A stretch of DNA of 64,000 nt, from contig NZ_JAGSHX010000006.1 in the NCBI RefSeq assembly GCF_018138715.1, positions 7,192,001 to 7,256,000 of the forward strand. The letters run 5' to 3'. Below, piece after piece: positions 33,661 through 42,128 of this stretch (position 1 is the stretch's first letter; every line of letters begins with the position of its first letter). The notes below the pieces were generated by a model, which was not told the origin of the DNA, did no database searches, and saw only the letters and a list, made by a program, of their open reading frames with translations. Origin of the DNA: Streptomyces asiaticus (lineage in GTDB: Bacteria > Actinomycetota > Actinomycetes > Streptomycetales > Streptomycetaceae). The position numbers and the translations under genes are program-made.

Positions 33661-34587
33661 ATGAAGGCCATCAGCTACCGCCGCTACGGCGGCCCCGAGA
33701 TCCTGGAGTACGGGGAGCGGCCGGAGCCCAAGGTCGGCCCCGACTCCGTGCTGATCAGGGTCAAGGCCGCCGCCGTGAACCCCGTCGACTGGAAGGCGCA
33801 GGCCGGATACCTCGAACCGGTCCTGGACGCGGTCTTCCCGGTCATCCCCGGCTGGGACGTCGCGGGGGTGGTGGAGCAGCCGGGCCCGGCGGTGACGGAG
33901 TTCCAGCCCGGTGACGAGGTGATCGGGTACGTACGGGAGGACTTCCTCTCCCGGGGCACCTGCGCCGAGTACGTGGCCGCGCCCGTTCGCACCCTCGCCC
34001 GCAAACCGCGGAACCTCTCCTTCACCCAGGCCGCGGGCATCCCGCTGGCGGGCCTGACGGCGTACCAGTGCCTGGTGCGGGCGCTGAGGGTCGGCGAGGG
34101 CGACACGGTGCTGGTGCACGCGGGGGCGGGCGGCGTCGGCTCGATGGCGGTGCAGTTGGCGCGGCACATGGGGGCCCGGGTGATCGGCACGGCGGGGGAG
34201 CGCAACCACGAGTATCTGCGCGCGCTGGGCGCCGAGCCGACGGTGTACGGGGACGGGCTCGCCGACCGGGTCCGCGCCCTCGCGCCGAACGGCGTGGACG
34301 CCGTGCTCGACCTCGTCGGCGGCGACGCGCTTGCCGTCTCCTCCGAACTCCTCGCCCCCGGAGGCCGCCTGGCCTCCATCGCCGACCCCGCCGTCCTCGG
34401 CCTGGGCGGCCGCTACGTCTTCGTCCGCCCCGATCCCGACGACCTCCAGGACCTCACCGACCTCGCCGAGCGCGGCGCCCTCGGGGTCGAGGTCTCCGCG
34501 GTCTTCCCCCTGCAGAAGACGGCGGATGCGCAGCGGCTGAGCATGGAGGGGCACGTCAGGGGCAAGATCGCCATCACGGTGGACTGA
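33661..34587 (+). CDS. NADP-dependent quinone-oxidoreductase-like protein (MDR superfamily)
   Basis: 308 residues from ATG 33661, 11 bp after CGCGAGGAG. The N-terminal GroES-like domain lacks the zinc-binding cysteines. The nucleotide-binding motif VLVHAGAGGVGSMAVQLARHMGA is intact near residue 155. This is the zinc-free quinone/enone reductase branch. It probably reduces quinones or enals with NADPH, compatible with the HxlR/reductase neighbours although its own promoter region contains the repeat tract. Good length and no defects. Confidence 0.92.
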   Translation: MKAISYRRYGGPEILEYGERPEPKVGPDSVLIRVKAAAVNPVDWKAQAGYLEPVLDAVFPVIPGWDVAGVVEQPGPAVTEFQPGDEVIGYVREDFLSRGTCAEYVAAPVRTLARKPRNLSFTQAAGIPLAGLTAYQCLVRALRVGEGDTVLVHAGAGGVGSMAVQLARHMGARVIGTAGERNHEYLRALGAEPTVYGDGLADRVRALAPNGVDAVLDLVGGDALAVSSELLAPGGRLASIADPAVLGLGGRYVFVRPDPDDLQDLTDLAERGALGVEVSAVFPLQKTADAQRLSMEGHVRGKIAITVD

Positions 34588-35193
34588 GCACAGCCCGCCC
34601 GCGGCGGACCAATCCCCCACCCCGCCCCTCTCCAACAAGGGGCTCCGCCCCTTGACCCGTCGGGGTTCCGCCCTGGGCGCCGGTCCGGGGCTCAGGCGCG
34701 GGGCTCAGGTGGGGGCGTGGGGCGCCTGCGGCGGGCTGTTCCCCTCCCCGCCCCTTCCCGAAACAAGGGGCTCCGCCCCTTGACCCCGCCAGGGCTCTGC
34801 CCCGGGCCCCACTAGGGCTCCGCCGCTTGGGCCTCGCCAGGGCTCTGCCTGGGTTCTGGGCGGTGCGCGGCCCCGCCCCGGGCCCTGTCCCCGGTCCTGC
34901 ACGAGTGCGGGGCGTGGCTCGCCACGGGACGTGTGCGCGCGGGGCCAGCGTGTGCGCCGGCGCGGCTGGGGGCCGGGGCGGAGCCCCGGTGGGGTCAAGG
35001 GGCGGAGCCCTTTGTATCGGGAAGGGGCGGGGTGGGGAATCGCCCGCCGCAGGCGCCCCAGGCCGCACTGGCCCCCCGGCCCGCACTCGCACCCCCGGGC
35101 CATGCCCGCACCCCCGGGCCATGCCCGCACCCCCGGGCCATGCCCGCACCCCCGGGCCATGCCCGCATCCCCGGCCCCAGCCAGCCGGGCCCC
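34588..35193. repeat. 606-bp non-coding stretch of fold-back intergenic repeats
   Basis: No gene. It contains two inverted copies of the CTCCCCGCCCCTTCCC / GGGGCTCCGCCCC family (34613-34665 and 34738-34790) and an opposite copy at 34970-35045, with CGCCTGCGGCGGGC near 34722 pairing with CCGCCGCAGGCGCC near 35045. The arrangement is a larger, decayed relative of the 7941-8207 element. A 19-bp tandem repeat follows at 35091. Confidence 0.65.
35091..35166. repeat. Four perfect 19-bp tandem repeats
   Basis: ACCCCCGGGCCATGCCCGC occurs four times head-to-tail (35091, 35110, 35129, 35148) with a partial fifth. It ends 28 bp before the stop codon of the DUF202 gene read from the other side, so it could influence termination. 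Not a CRISPR: no spacers. Confidence 0.9.
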
Positions 35194-35532
35194 CTATCGC
35201 AGCGTCGCCGCCCCCAGCACCGCCAGCGCCACCGTGCACGTGACCGCGGCCGCGGCCGCCCGCGGGGACAGGGCGGGCGGCCGGGGCGCGTGCATGGCCC
35301 GGATGCGGTGGTGGGCCAGGGCCAGGAAGGCCAGCCAGGCCAGCACCACCAGGGCCAGGACCACGAGCGAGACCGGGTCGATTCCGCTGTGCAGCGTCTG
35401 CCGGCCCGCGAGCGAGGCGGCCACCGCGCACGCCAGCGTCGTACGGCGCCACGCCAGCCGCGTCCGCTCCGGCTGGAGGCCGGGGTCCCGGTCCCGCGTG
35501 CGGGATCCGTCGGTCCCATTCCCTTCCGGCAT
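35194..35532 (-). CDS. DUF202-family small membrane protein
   Basis: 112 residues. A polar N-terminus with DPGLQPERTRLAWRRTTLA, typical of DUF202, is followed by three hydrophobic segments (about residues 32-50, 54-72, 90-110). Function of the family is unknown. It lies 18 bp after the other DUF202 gene and is clearly the last gene of the leftward NUDIX-DUF202-DUF202 operon. The tandem repeat array just beyond its stop may serve as terminator. Confidence 0.85.
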   Translation of the reverse strand: MPEGNGTDGSRTRDRDPGLQPERTRLAWRRTTLACAVAASLAGRQTLHSGIDPVSLVVLALVVLAWLAFLALAHHRIRAMHAPRPPALSPRAAAAAVTCTVALAVLGAATLR

Positions 35533-35550
35533 CGCCTCACACCTCCCGGC

Positions 35551-36009
35551 TCACCCGCCCCACCCGAAGGCGGCCACGATCACCATCAGCAGTGCGACCA
35601 CCCCGACCGCGAGCCCCAGCGCGATCGGGAAGCGGGACACCGGCAGGTCCTCGCCGCGCCGCATGGCCCGCTCGCAGCGGACCCAGTGGCTGATGGCCCG
35701 CAGGGCGCACAGCGCGCCGGCCGCCAGCAGTATGAGCGCCAGCGCGAGCCGCAGCGGGCGGCCGGTCTCCGGGAGGAACTGGTCGACCGCGAACCCGCCG
35801 CCCACCAGCGCCATCGCGGTGCGCAGCCACGCCAGGAAGGTCCGTTCGTTGGCGAGCGAGAAGCGGTAGTCGGGGGTGTCGCCCTCCTCCCGCAGCCGCT
35901 CCGGCGCGAACCACAGCCGGATGTCCGAGACCACCGAGGTGCGGCCACCGTCACGCGGCTCGGTGTGGCGGGAAGGCTCCGAAGGCCCGGGCCCGGAAGA
36001 ATCCGTCAC
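35551..36009 (-). CDS. YidH/DUF202-family membrane protein
   Basis: 152 residues. The soluble N-terminus is acidic and proline-rich; the DUF202 core SLANERTFLAWLRTAMALVGGGFAVDQF starts near residue 52 and three membrane helices follow. The start overlaps the NUDIX stop by 4 bp (ATGA), so it is translationally coupled. The role of YidH proteins is not known; they occur in pairs, as here. Confidence 0.88.
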   Translation of the reverse strand: MTDSSGPGPSEPSRHTEPRDGGRTSVVSDIRLWFAPERLREEGDTPDYRFSLANERTFLAWLRTAMALVGGGFAVDQFLPETGRPLRLALALILLAAGALCALRAISHWVRCERAMRRGEDLPVSRFPIALGLAVGVVALLMVIVAAFGWGG

Positions 36010-36542
36010 CTTTCGACCTTCTCACGCCGCCACTCCACCAGCCGCCGGTACGCCTCCCACCCGTCCGGCACCCACTCCCACTCCGGCAGCCGCCGCGTCA
36101 GCTCCTCCTCGGTGAGAAAGGCGTGCCAGGCGACCTCCTCGGTCTGCGGATCGACCGGCAGCTCGCAGCGCACCTCGTAGACCCGGCTCCACCAGGTGTG
36201 CTCGGGCGTCTCGTAGAGGAACGAGAACAGCGGTACGGGCGCGGGCAGCCCGCGCACCCCCAGCTCCTCCTCCGCCTCGCGCAGCGCCGCCTCGTCGTAG
36301 CCCTCGCCCGCGCCGACGACCCCGCCGACGAACATGTCGTACAGCGAGGGGAAGACCAGCTTCCCGGCGGTGCGGCGGTGGACGAAGATCCGGCCCTGGG
36401 CGTCCCGCGCCTGGATGAAGACGCAGCGGTGGCGGAGCCGGTGGGCCATGGCGTCACCACGTCGGGCCTGGCCCACCACGCGATCCCGCTCGTCCACGAT
36501 GTCCAGCAGTTCGTCGGCGGAAAGCGGTTCCTGATCAGGCAT
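36006..36542 (-). CDS. NUDIX hydrolase, YfcD/IPP-isomerase-like type
   Basis: 178 residues from ATG 36542. The NUDIX box is intact: GGVVGAGEGYDEAALREAEEELG with its REAEEELG helix, near residues 72-94. The N-terminal DELLDIVDERDRVVGQARRG and HRCVFIQ resemble YfcD and the IPP isomerase branch of the superfamily. It hydrolyses a nucleoside-diphosphate-linked compound. The start has only a weak purine stretch upstream. It heads an operon with two DUF202 genes. Confidence 0.92.
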   Translation of the reverse strand: MPDQEPLSADELLDIVDERDRVVGQARRGDAMAHRLRHRCVFIQARDAQGRIFVHRRTAGKLVFPSLYDMFVGGVVGAGEGYDEAALREAEEELGVRGLPAPVPLFSFLYETPEHTWWSRVYEVRCELPVDPQTEEVAWHAFLTEEELTRRLPEWEWVPDGWEAYRRLVEWRREKVER

Positions 36543-36571
36543 ACCGCCATACAAGCAGATCGGGGGCGCGG

Positions 36572-37432
36572 TCAGCGCCGGTGGCCACCGCCGTAGCCGC
36601 CCCCGTACCCGCCGCCATAGCCCCCGCCGTGGCCGTTCCCGCCGCCATGGCCGTTGCCCCCGCCGTAGCCGCCGCCAGGGCCGTTCCCGCCGCCATAGCC
36701 GCCGCCGTAGCCGTCTCCGCCGCCGTTCCCGTTCCCGTACCCGCCGCCGTTCCCGTACCCGCCGCCGTAGCCGCCGCCCTGGCCCTGGCCCGGCCCGTAC
36801 GGCCCGGAGCCGCCGTCCTGGCCGTGCTGTCTCGCCTGCCGCTCGGCCCAGCTGTCGAACGCGTCCACCGCGTCCTGCCAGTCGTCGTACTGCCCCGGTC
36901 CCCGGGACGACCACCCCGGCCAGGACGGGGTGGAGCGGCCCTTGCCGGACGACGACGCCGCGGGCTTGTCCGGTGTGGAGTCGCCCGCCGGGGCCTGAGC
37001 GGTCGGCTGGGCGGCGGCCGGAGGCTGCGGCTCGGGCTTCTCGGCGCGGGCGCCACGCAGTGGGGTCTCGCCCTTCGCCGCCTCGGCGTACGGGACGGCA
37101 TGGCTCTCGGGCTCGTCGGGCGCGGCCGACGAGCTGTCGTGGCCGGAGGCGGCCGTCGCCTGACGGGCGTCCTTGCCCATGAGCATGAAGAGCGCGGTGG
37201 CCGCGCCCGTGGCCGACAGCAGAATCGCCCCGGCGGCCGCCTTGCGCCGGTTGTCCACCGGGCGGCGGCGGGCGTGCCGGGGCCCGATCACCTCGCCGCG
37301 GAGCACCTGTGCCTCGTCCGCGGGCGGCCCGGCTTCGAGGGGCTGTGGGCCGGGCGTGATGAGCGTCGGGTTCACCACACGACGTTCGACATCGGGCCTC
37401 GGCCCTGAGTGCTCAACGGAGCGGTCAGCCAT
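36572..37432 (-). CDS. Single-pass membrane protein with long glycine-rich repeat tail
   Basis: 286 residues from ATG 37432. Residues 1-64 are charged and probably cytoplasmic; 65-86 form one membrane helix (AAGAILLSATGAATALFML). A Pro/Ala/Ser-rich linker follows, then a short aromatic-acidic segment QYDDWQDAVDAFDSWAERQ near residue 180. The last 80 residues are Gly-Tyr-Gly-Asn/His repeats (GGGYGGGYGNGG type). The DNA beneath is a degenerate GCCGCCGTA/GCCGTTCCC repeat. Function unknown. Such tails are low-complexity and may be sticky or assembly-prone. The gene is real: codon bias and a sensible topology support it. Confidence 0.75.
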   Translation of the reverse strand: MADRSVEHSGPRPDVERRVVNPTLITPGPQPLEAGPPADEAQVLRGEVIGPRHARRRPVDNRRKAAAGAILLSATGAATALFMLMGKDARQATAASGHDSSSAAPDEPESHAVPYAEAAKGETPLRGARAEKPEPQPPAAAQPTAQAPAGDSTPDKPAASSSGKGRSTPSWPGWSSRGPGQYDDWQDAVDAFDSWAERQARQHGQDGGSGPYGPGQGQGGGYGGGYGNGGGYGNGNGGGDGYGGGYGGGNGPGGGYGGGNGHGGGNGHGGGYGGGYGGGYGGGHRR

Positions 37433-37716
37433 GGTCGATGATGATGCCCGTTTGGCCGAACCCTGTCCAATGTCAGTGAACGAATGTGATCTTTTGTTCC
37501 ACGCCCAGGTTGCGCGGAGGGAGTTGGCCGTCCGGCACCGGGGCGGCACCGGGCCGGCGGCGGCCGGAAACCGCTCCCACACCCGGGTTGACGCCGTACT
37601 AGCCGGTAGGCAGGATCGGCGGTCATGACTCCGGCGGAACGCCGTCACTCCGGCGGTACACCGTCGGCACACCGCCGGTGGCCGTCGGCGGGCTCACGAG
37701 AACGGGACACCACACC

Positions 37717-39372
37717 ATGGCGTACGACGCGGATGTGATCGTGGTCGGCGCGGGGCTCGCGGGCCTCGCGGCCACCGCCGAACTGGCCGACGCCGGCCGT
37801 AAGGTGATCCTGCTCGACCAGGAGCCCGAGCAGTCGCTCGGCGGCCAGGCCCACTGGTCCTTCGGCGGCCTCTTCCTCGTCGACTCACCCGAGCAGCGCC
37901 GTCTGCGCATCCGCGACAGCCATGAACTCGCCTGGCAGGACTGGCTGGGCACGGCCGGGTTCGACCGCGAGGAGGACCACTGGCCACGCCGCTGGGCCGA
38001 GGCGTACGTGGACTTCGCGGCGGGCGAGAAGCGGTCCTGGCTGCACGCCCAGGGGCTGCGGCTGTTCCCGCTCGTCGGCTGGGCCGAGCGCGGCGGCTAC
38101 GACGCCACCGGGCACGGCAATTCGGTGCCCCGCTTCCACATCACCTGGGGCACAGGACCCGGCATCGTCGCCCCCTTCGAGCGGCGGGTGCGGGCGGCCG
38201 TCGCCCGCGGCCTGGTCGAGTTGCGCTTCCGGCACCGGGTGACGGGGCTGGCCCGCAGCGCGGGCACGGTCGACACCGTCACCGGCGACATCCTGGAGCC
38301 CAGCCAGGCCGAGCGCGGCAGCCCCAGCGGCCGCGAGGTCACCGGCGCCTTCGAACTGCGCGCCCAGGCCGTGATCATCACCTCCGGCGGCATCGGCGGC
38401 AACCACGACCTCGTCCGCGCCAACTGGCCCGAGCGGCTCGGCTCCCCGCCCGAGCGGATGATCTCCGGGGTCCCGGCCCATGTGGACGGCCGGATGCTCG
38501 GCATCGCCGAGGAGGCCGGCGGACGGATCATCAACCGCGACCGGATGTGGCACTACACCGAGGGCATCCAGAACTGGAACCCCATCTGGCCCCGGCACGG
38601 CATCCGCATCCTGCCCGGCCCGTCCTCGCTGTGGTTCGACGCGCGCGGCAAGCGGTTGCCGGTGCCGCTGTTCCCCGGCTTCGACACCCTCGGCACGCTC
38701 GAGCACATCATGCGGACCGGCCACGACTACACGTGGTTCGTGCTCACCCGGAAGATCATCGAGAAGGAGTTCGCGCTCTCCGGCTCCGAGCAGAACCCGG
38801 ACCTCACCGGCAAGAGCGTCCGCGATGTGATCGGCCGCGGGCGGGCCGGGGCGCCGGGCCCGGTCCAGGCGTTCATGGACCACGGCGCGGACTTCATCGT
38901 CGAGCGGTCGCTGCCGACGCTGGTCCGGCGGATGAACGAGCTCACCAAGGAGCCGCTCATCGACGAGGCAGAGCTGCGCCGGGAGATCGTCGCCCGGGAC
39001 CGCGAGATCGCCAACCCCTACACCAAGGACCTCCAGGTCACCGCCCTGCGCGGGACTCGCAAGTACATCGCCGACCGGCTCATCCGCACCGCCGCCCCGC
39101 ACCGCATCCTCGACCCGAAGGCGGGCCCGCTGATCGCCGTGCGGCTGCACATCCTGACCCGTAAGACGCTCGGCGGCCTCGAGACCGACCTCTCCTCCCG
39201 CGTCCTGACCGAGGGCGGCGAACCGCTGCCCGGCGTCTACGCGGCCGGGGAGGCGGCGGGCTTCGGCGGCGGGGGAGTGCACGGCTACCGCTCCCTGGAG
39301 GGCACGTTCCTGGGCGGCTGCCTCTTCTCGGGCCGTACGGCGGGCCGGGCGGCGGCCGAGGCGGTGGGGTAG
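37717..39372 (+). CDS. FAD-binding dehydrogenase (KstD/fumarate-reductase-like)
   Basis: 551 residues from ATG 37717. The N-terminal FAD fingerprint DVIVVGAGLAGLAATAELADAG is complete; the second FAD-contact region VYAAGEAAGFGGGGVHGYRSLEG near the C-terminus is typical of the 3-ketosteroid dehydrogenase / fumarate reductase family. It is likely a cytoplasmic flavin dehydrogenase acting on a steroid-like or other cyclic ketone, but similar genes occur in most Streptomyces without steroid catabolism. It is monocistronic, with 284 bp of upstream non-coding DNA that also serves the divergent glycine-rich protein gene. Confidence 0.92.
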   Translation: MAYDADVIVVGAGLAGLAATAELADAGRKVILLDQEPEQSLGGQAHWSFGGLFLVDSPEQRRLRIRDSHELAWQDWLGTAGFDREEDHWPRRWAEAYVDFAAGEKRSWLHAQGLRLFPLVGWAERGGYDATGHGNSVPRFHITWGTGPGIVAPFERRVRAAVARGLVELRFRHRVTGLARSAGTVDTVTGDILEPSQAERGSPSGREVTGAFELRAQAVIITSGGIGGNHDLVRANWPERLGSPPERMISGVPAHVDGRMLGIAEEAGGRIINRDRMWHYTEGIQNWNPIWPRHGIRILPGPSSLWFDARGKRLPVPLFPGFDTLGTLEHIMRTGHDYTWFVLTRKIIEKEFALSGSEQNPDLTGKSVRDVIGRGRAGAPGPVQAFMDHGADFIVERSLPTLVRRMNELTKEPLIDEAELRREIVARDREIANPYTKDLQVTALRGTRKYIADRLIRTAAPHRILDPKAGPLIAVRLHILTRKTLGGLETDLSSRVLTEGGEPLPGVYAAGEAAGFGGGGVHGYRSLEGTFLGGCLFSGRTAGRAAAEAVG

Positions 39373-39499
39373 ACCGCGGTGGGGTAGACCGTAGTGGCGT
39401 GACCCCCTGGTACGCCGCCGGCTCCCGGAGTCTTACCGAAGTCTGACGAATCCCGGCAGGAGATGGCGCACCACCCCCGCCCGGTGCTCTCATCAATCC

Positions 39500-40234
39500 A
39501 TGGACCCCAACACCGGTGCCGGACCGGACGGCGACGGCACGCCCGTCGGCCGGCGCCTCGTCCTCGGCATGCTGGGCCTCGGCGCGGGCGCGATGGCCGC
39601 GGCCCCCTGGCTCCAGGGCAGGTTGGAGACCGCCCTGGGCGCGGTGGCCGACAAGGACCCGACGGGGGTGACCGGACTCCTCCCCAACGGCGGGGGGTTC
39701 CGCTACTACTCCGTCACCTCCTCCGTGCCCCACAAGGACGCCGACAGCTACCGCCTCACCGTCGACGGACTCGTCGACAAGCCCGGCGCGTACCGCCTCG
39801 CCGATCTGCGCGCGCTGCCGCAGACCCGCCTGGTGCGCGACGTCCAGTGCGTCACCGGCTGGCGGGTGCCCGAGACCCCGTTCGAGGGGGTGCGGCTGTC
39901 GGCGCTGCTCGACGCCGCCGGAGTGCGCCGGGACGCCAAGGCGGTCCGCTTCACCTGCTTCGACGGCGCGTACAGCGAGAGCCTGACCCTGGATCAGGCG
40001 CGGCGGCCCGACGTGCTGGTCACGCTGAGGCTGCGGGACAAGCCGCTCGGCCACTCCCACGGCGGGCCGGTGCGGCTGTATGTGGCGCCGATGTACTTCT
40101 ACAAGTCGGCGAAGTGGCTCTCCGGTATCACCGTCACCGATGAGGTGCGGCCCGGCTATTGGGAGGAGCGGGGCTATGACGTCGACGCCTGGGTCGGCAA
40201 GTCGAACGGACGCGACGATGACCCCACAGCCTGA
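39500..40234 (+). CDS. Tat-exported molybdopterin oxidoreductase (sulfite-oxidase fold)
   Basis: 244 residues. A twin-arginine start VGRRLVLGMLGLGAGAMAA predicts Tat export. The conserved cysteine that ligates molybdenum lies in RDVQCVTGWRVPETPFEGV near residue 119. Short sulfite-oxidase-fold proteins of this kind, such as MsrP, reduce or oxidise small S- or N-oxides at the membrane surface. Its stop lies inside the next gene (17-bp overlap), which encodes a cytochrome b, so the pair forms an electron-transfer unit. The substrate is unknown. Confidence 0.92.
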   Translation: MDPNTGAGPDGDGTPVGRRLVLGMLGLGAGAMAAAPWLQGRLETALGAVADKDPTGVTGLLPNGGGFRYYSVTSSVPHKDADSYRLTVDGLVDKPGAYRLADLRALPQTRLVRDVQCVTGWRVPETPFEGVRLSALLDAAGVRRDAKAVRFTCFDGAYSESLTLDQARRPDVLVTLRLRDKPLGHSHGGPVRLYVAPMYFYKSAKWLSGITVTDEVRPGYWEERGYDVDAWVGKSNGRDDDPTA

Positions 40235-40901
40235 GCGGACGACGGCCCCTGCGCCCCGGGCCGGGGAGCGGGACGGCGGCTCCCGGGTGCTCCGGTTCAG
40301 CCCCGCCGAGCGCTGGATCCACCGCACCACGGCGCTCCTGCTGGGCGCGTGCGTGGTCAGCGCGGCCTGCCTCTATCTGCCCGCGCTCGCCGAACTCGTC
40401 GGCCGGCGCGCGCTCGTCGTCACCGTCCATGAGTGGACCGGCATCCTGACGCCCCTCCCGGTCCTGCTCGGCCTGGTCTCCCGCGCCTTCCGCGCCGATC
40501 TCACCCGCCTCAACCGCTTCGGCCCGCACGACCGCCGCTGGCTGCGCGCGGCGCTGCGGCGCGACCACCGGCCCCAGGAGCGCCCGGCGGGGAAGTTCAA
40601 CGCCGGGCAGAAGCTGTACGCGGGGTACATCGCGGGCGCGGTGCTGGTGATGGCGGGCACCGGGCTGCTGATGTGGTTCACCGGTCTGGCCCCGCTGGTG
40701 TGGCGCACCAGCGCCACCTTCGTCCACGACTGGCTGGCGCTGGCCATCGGGATCGTCCTGCTCGGCCATATCGGCAAGGCGCTCGCCGATCCGGAGGCCC
40801 GGCGCGGGATGCGCACGGGCCGGGTCGAGCGGGCGTGGGCGGCCCGGGAGCACCCTCTGTGGCGTACGGACGAGGACGCGCGGGAGCGCCGAGAGCACTG
40901 A
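40218..40901 (+). CDS. Cytochrome b/b6-domain membrane protein
   Basis: 227 residues from ATG 40218, overlapping the molybdoenzyme gene by 17 bp. About four membrane helices with histidines placed to hold heme: ERWIHRTTALLLGACVV, VTVHEWTGILTPLP, and TFVHDWLALAIGIVLLGHIGKAL. It passes electrons between the quinone pool and the exported molybdoenzyme, comparable to the MsrQ-MsrP or formate-dehydrogenase gamma arrangement. Confidence 0.9.
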   Translation: MTPQPERTTAPAPRAGERDGGSRVLRFSPAERWIHRTTALLLGACVVSAACLYLPALAELVGRRALVVTVHEWTGILTPLPVLLGLVSRAFRADLTRLNRFGPHDRRWLRAALRRDHRPQERPAGKFNAGQKLYAGYIAGAVLVMAGTGLLMWFTGLAPLVWRTSATFVHDWLALAIGIVLLGHIGKALADPEARRGMRTGRVERAWAAREHPLWRTDEDARERREH

Positions 40902-40920
40902 ACCCGCGACACGCGGTGCC

Positions 40921-41952
40921 ATGATTCGTCGCATGCGAGAGAAAGGTGCAAGGGCAACCGTTATGCGGCTTTGGCTGCATGCCGCCGTTTGCCTCGCGGT
41001 GATGCTTCCGCTGAACGGATGCCGCATGTTCGAGTCCTCGATGCGGCGCGGCGGGCTCTGGGTGAACCCGGACAGCCCCGCCGCCCGGCAGGCCCATGAA
41101 CGAGAACACGAGGGAAAGAACGGCGACGCCGCGCTCATCCGGCGGATCGCCCAGCAGCCGGTCGCGGAATGGTTCGGCCCCGCGCCGCCCCGGGAACGGG
41201 CCCGCTCCATCACCGAATCGGCGGCGCGGACCGGGTCCACCCCGGTTCTGGTGGCCTATCACATCCCGTACCGCGACTGCGGGCGCTACTCGGCGGGCGG
41301 CGCACGGAACCGCGCAGCCTACCGGTGGTGGATCGAGCAGTTCACGCTCGGCATCGGAGATCGCCGGGCGATCGTCGTCCTGGAGCCCGACGCGGTGGCC
41401 CAGCTGGTCGACGGCTGTGTGCCGCGCAGGCTGCGCAAGGCCCGGCTGGAGATGCTCCGTGACGCGGTCGCCCTGTTCGCCGCGCTGCCCCACGTCAAGG
41501 TGTACCTGGACGCGGGGAACCCGAGCTGGATCAAGAATCCCGCCCGGCTGGTGCGGCCGCTGCGCGAGGCCGGTATCGAGCAGGCGGACGGCTTCGCGCT
41601 GAACGTCTCCAACTTCCAGCCGACCCGCCGCACCAAGGCGTACGGCCATCGGCTCTCCACCGCCCTCGACAAGGCCCACTTCATCATCGACACCAGCCGC
41701 AACGGCAACGGCCCGCTGCGGGCCCGCGGCGCGGCCCGGCACGGCATCCGGGCGCGGGACCGCTGGTGCAACCCGCCGGGGCGGGCGCTGGGCGAGCCGC
41801 CCAGCACCCACACCGGGGACCCCCTCGTGGACGCCTATCTGTGGATCAAACGGCCCGGGGAGTCCGACGGCACCTGCAACGGCGGGCCCCCGGCGGGCCA
41901 CTGGTGGACCAAGTACGCCCTCGACCTGGCCCGTAACGCCCCCCACCGCTAA
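40921..41952 (+). CDS. Glycoside hydrolase family 6 lipoprotein (endoglucanase/cellobiohydrolase)
   Basis: 343 residues; ATG 40921, or 40933. A lipobox LNGC follows the hydrophobic signal, so it should be lipid-anchored outside the membrane. GH6 motifs are intact: VLEPDAVAQ with the catalytic Asp, YLDAGNPSWI, DTSRNGNGP, RDRWCNPPGRALG and LWIKRPGESDGTC. It cleaves beta-1,4-glucan by inversion. The convergent neighbour is a cellulose-synthase-like glycosyltransferase, 176 bp away. In Streptomyces a GH6 enzyme is often linked to cslA and glxA, the hyphal-tip glucan genes; no glxA is present here. A role in trimming that glucan is likely. Confidence 0.93.
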   Translation: MIRRMREKGARATVMRLWLHAAVCLAVMLPLNGCRMFESSMRRGGLWVNPDSPAARQAHEREHEGKNGDAALIRRIAQQPVAEWFGPAPPRERARSITESAARTGSTPVLVAYHIPYRDCGRYSAGGARNRAAYRWWIEQFTLGIGDRRAIVVLEPDAVAQLVDGCVPRRLRKARLEMLRDAVALFAALPHVKVYLDAGNPSWIKNPARLVRPLREAGIEQADGFALNVSNFQPTRRTKAYGHRLSTALDKAHFIIDTSRNGNGPLRARGAARHGIRARDRWCNPPGRALGEPPSTHTGDPLVDAYLWIKRPGESDGTCNGGPPAGHWWTKYALDLARNAPHR

Positions 41953-42050
41953 GCGCTCCGCTGGAAGTGCCCTGACCTGCCGCCGATCGGCTGCGGCGCC
42001 GTCGTGGCCGGTCGCGCCCGCGTGGCGGAGCCGCATAGCGACACAGCCCC

Positions 42051-42067
42051 GCGCCCCTTCGGGGCGC
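42051..42067. terminator. Strong hairpin between convergent genes
   Basis: GCGCCCC-TTC-GGGGCGC, seven GC pairs with a 3-base loop, between the GH6 and GT2 genes. It is preceded by a diverged copy of the GGCGGAGCCGCATA repeat. Confidence 0.6.
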
Positions 42068-42128
42068 CTCCGAACCGCAGCCGATTTCCGCCGATCCGCT
42101 CAGGGGCCCGACGGGCCCGGGCCGCCGG

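Noticed and set aside
35091..35166. CRISPR array
   Set aside because: Repeats are directly adjacent with no spacers, and there are no cas genes in the window.
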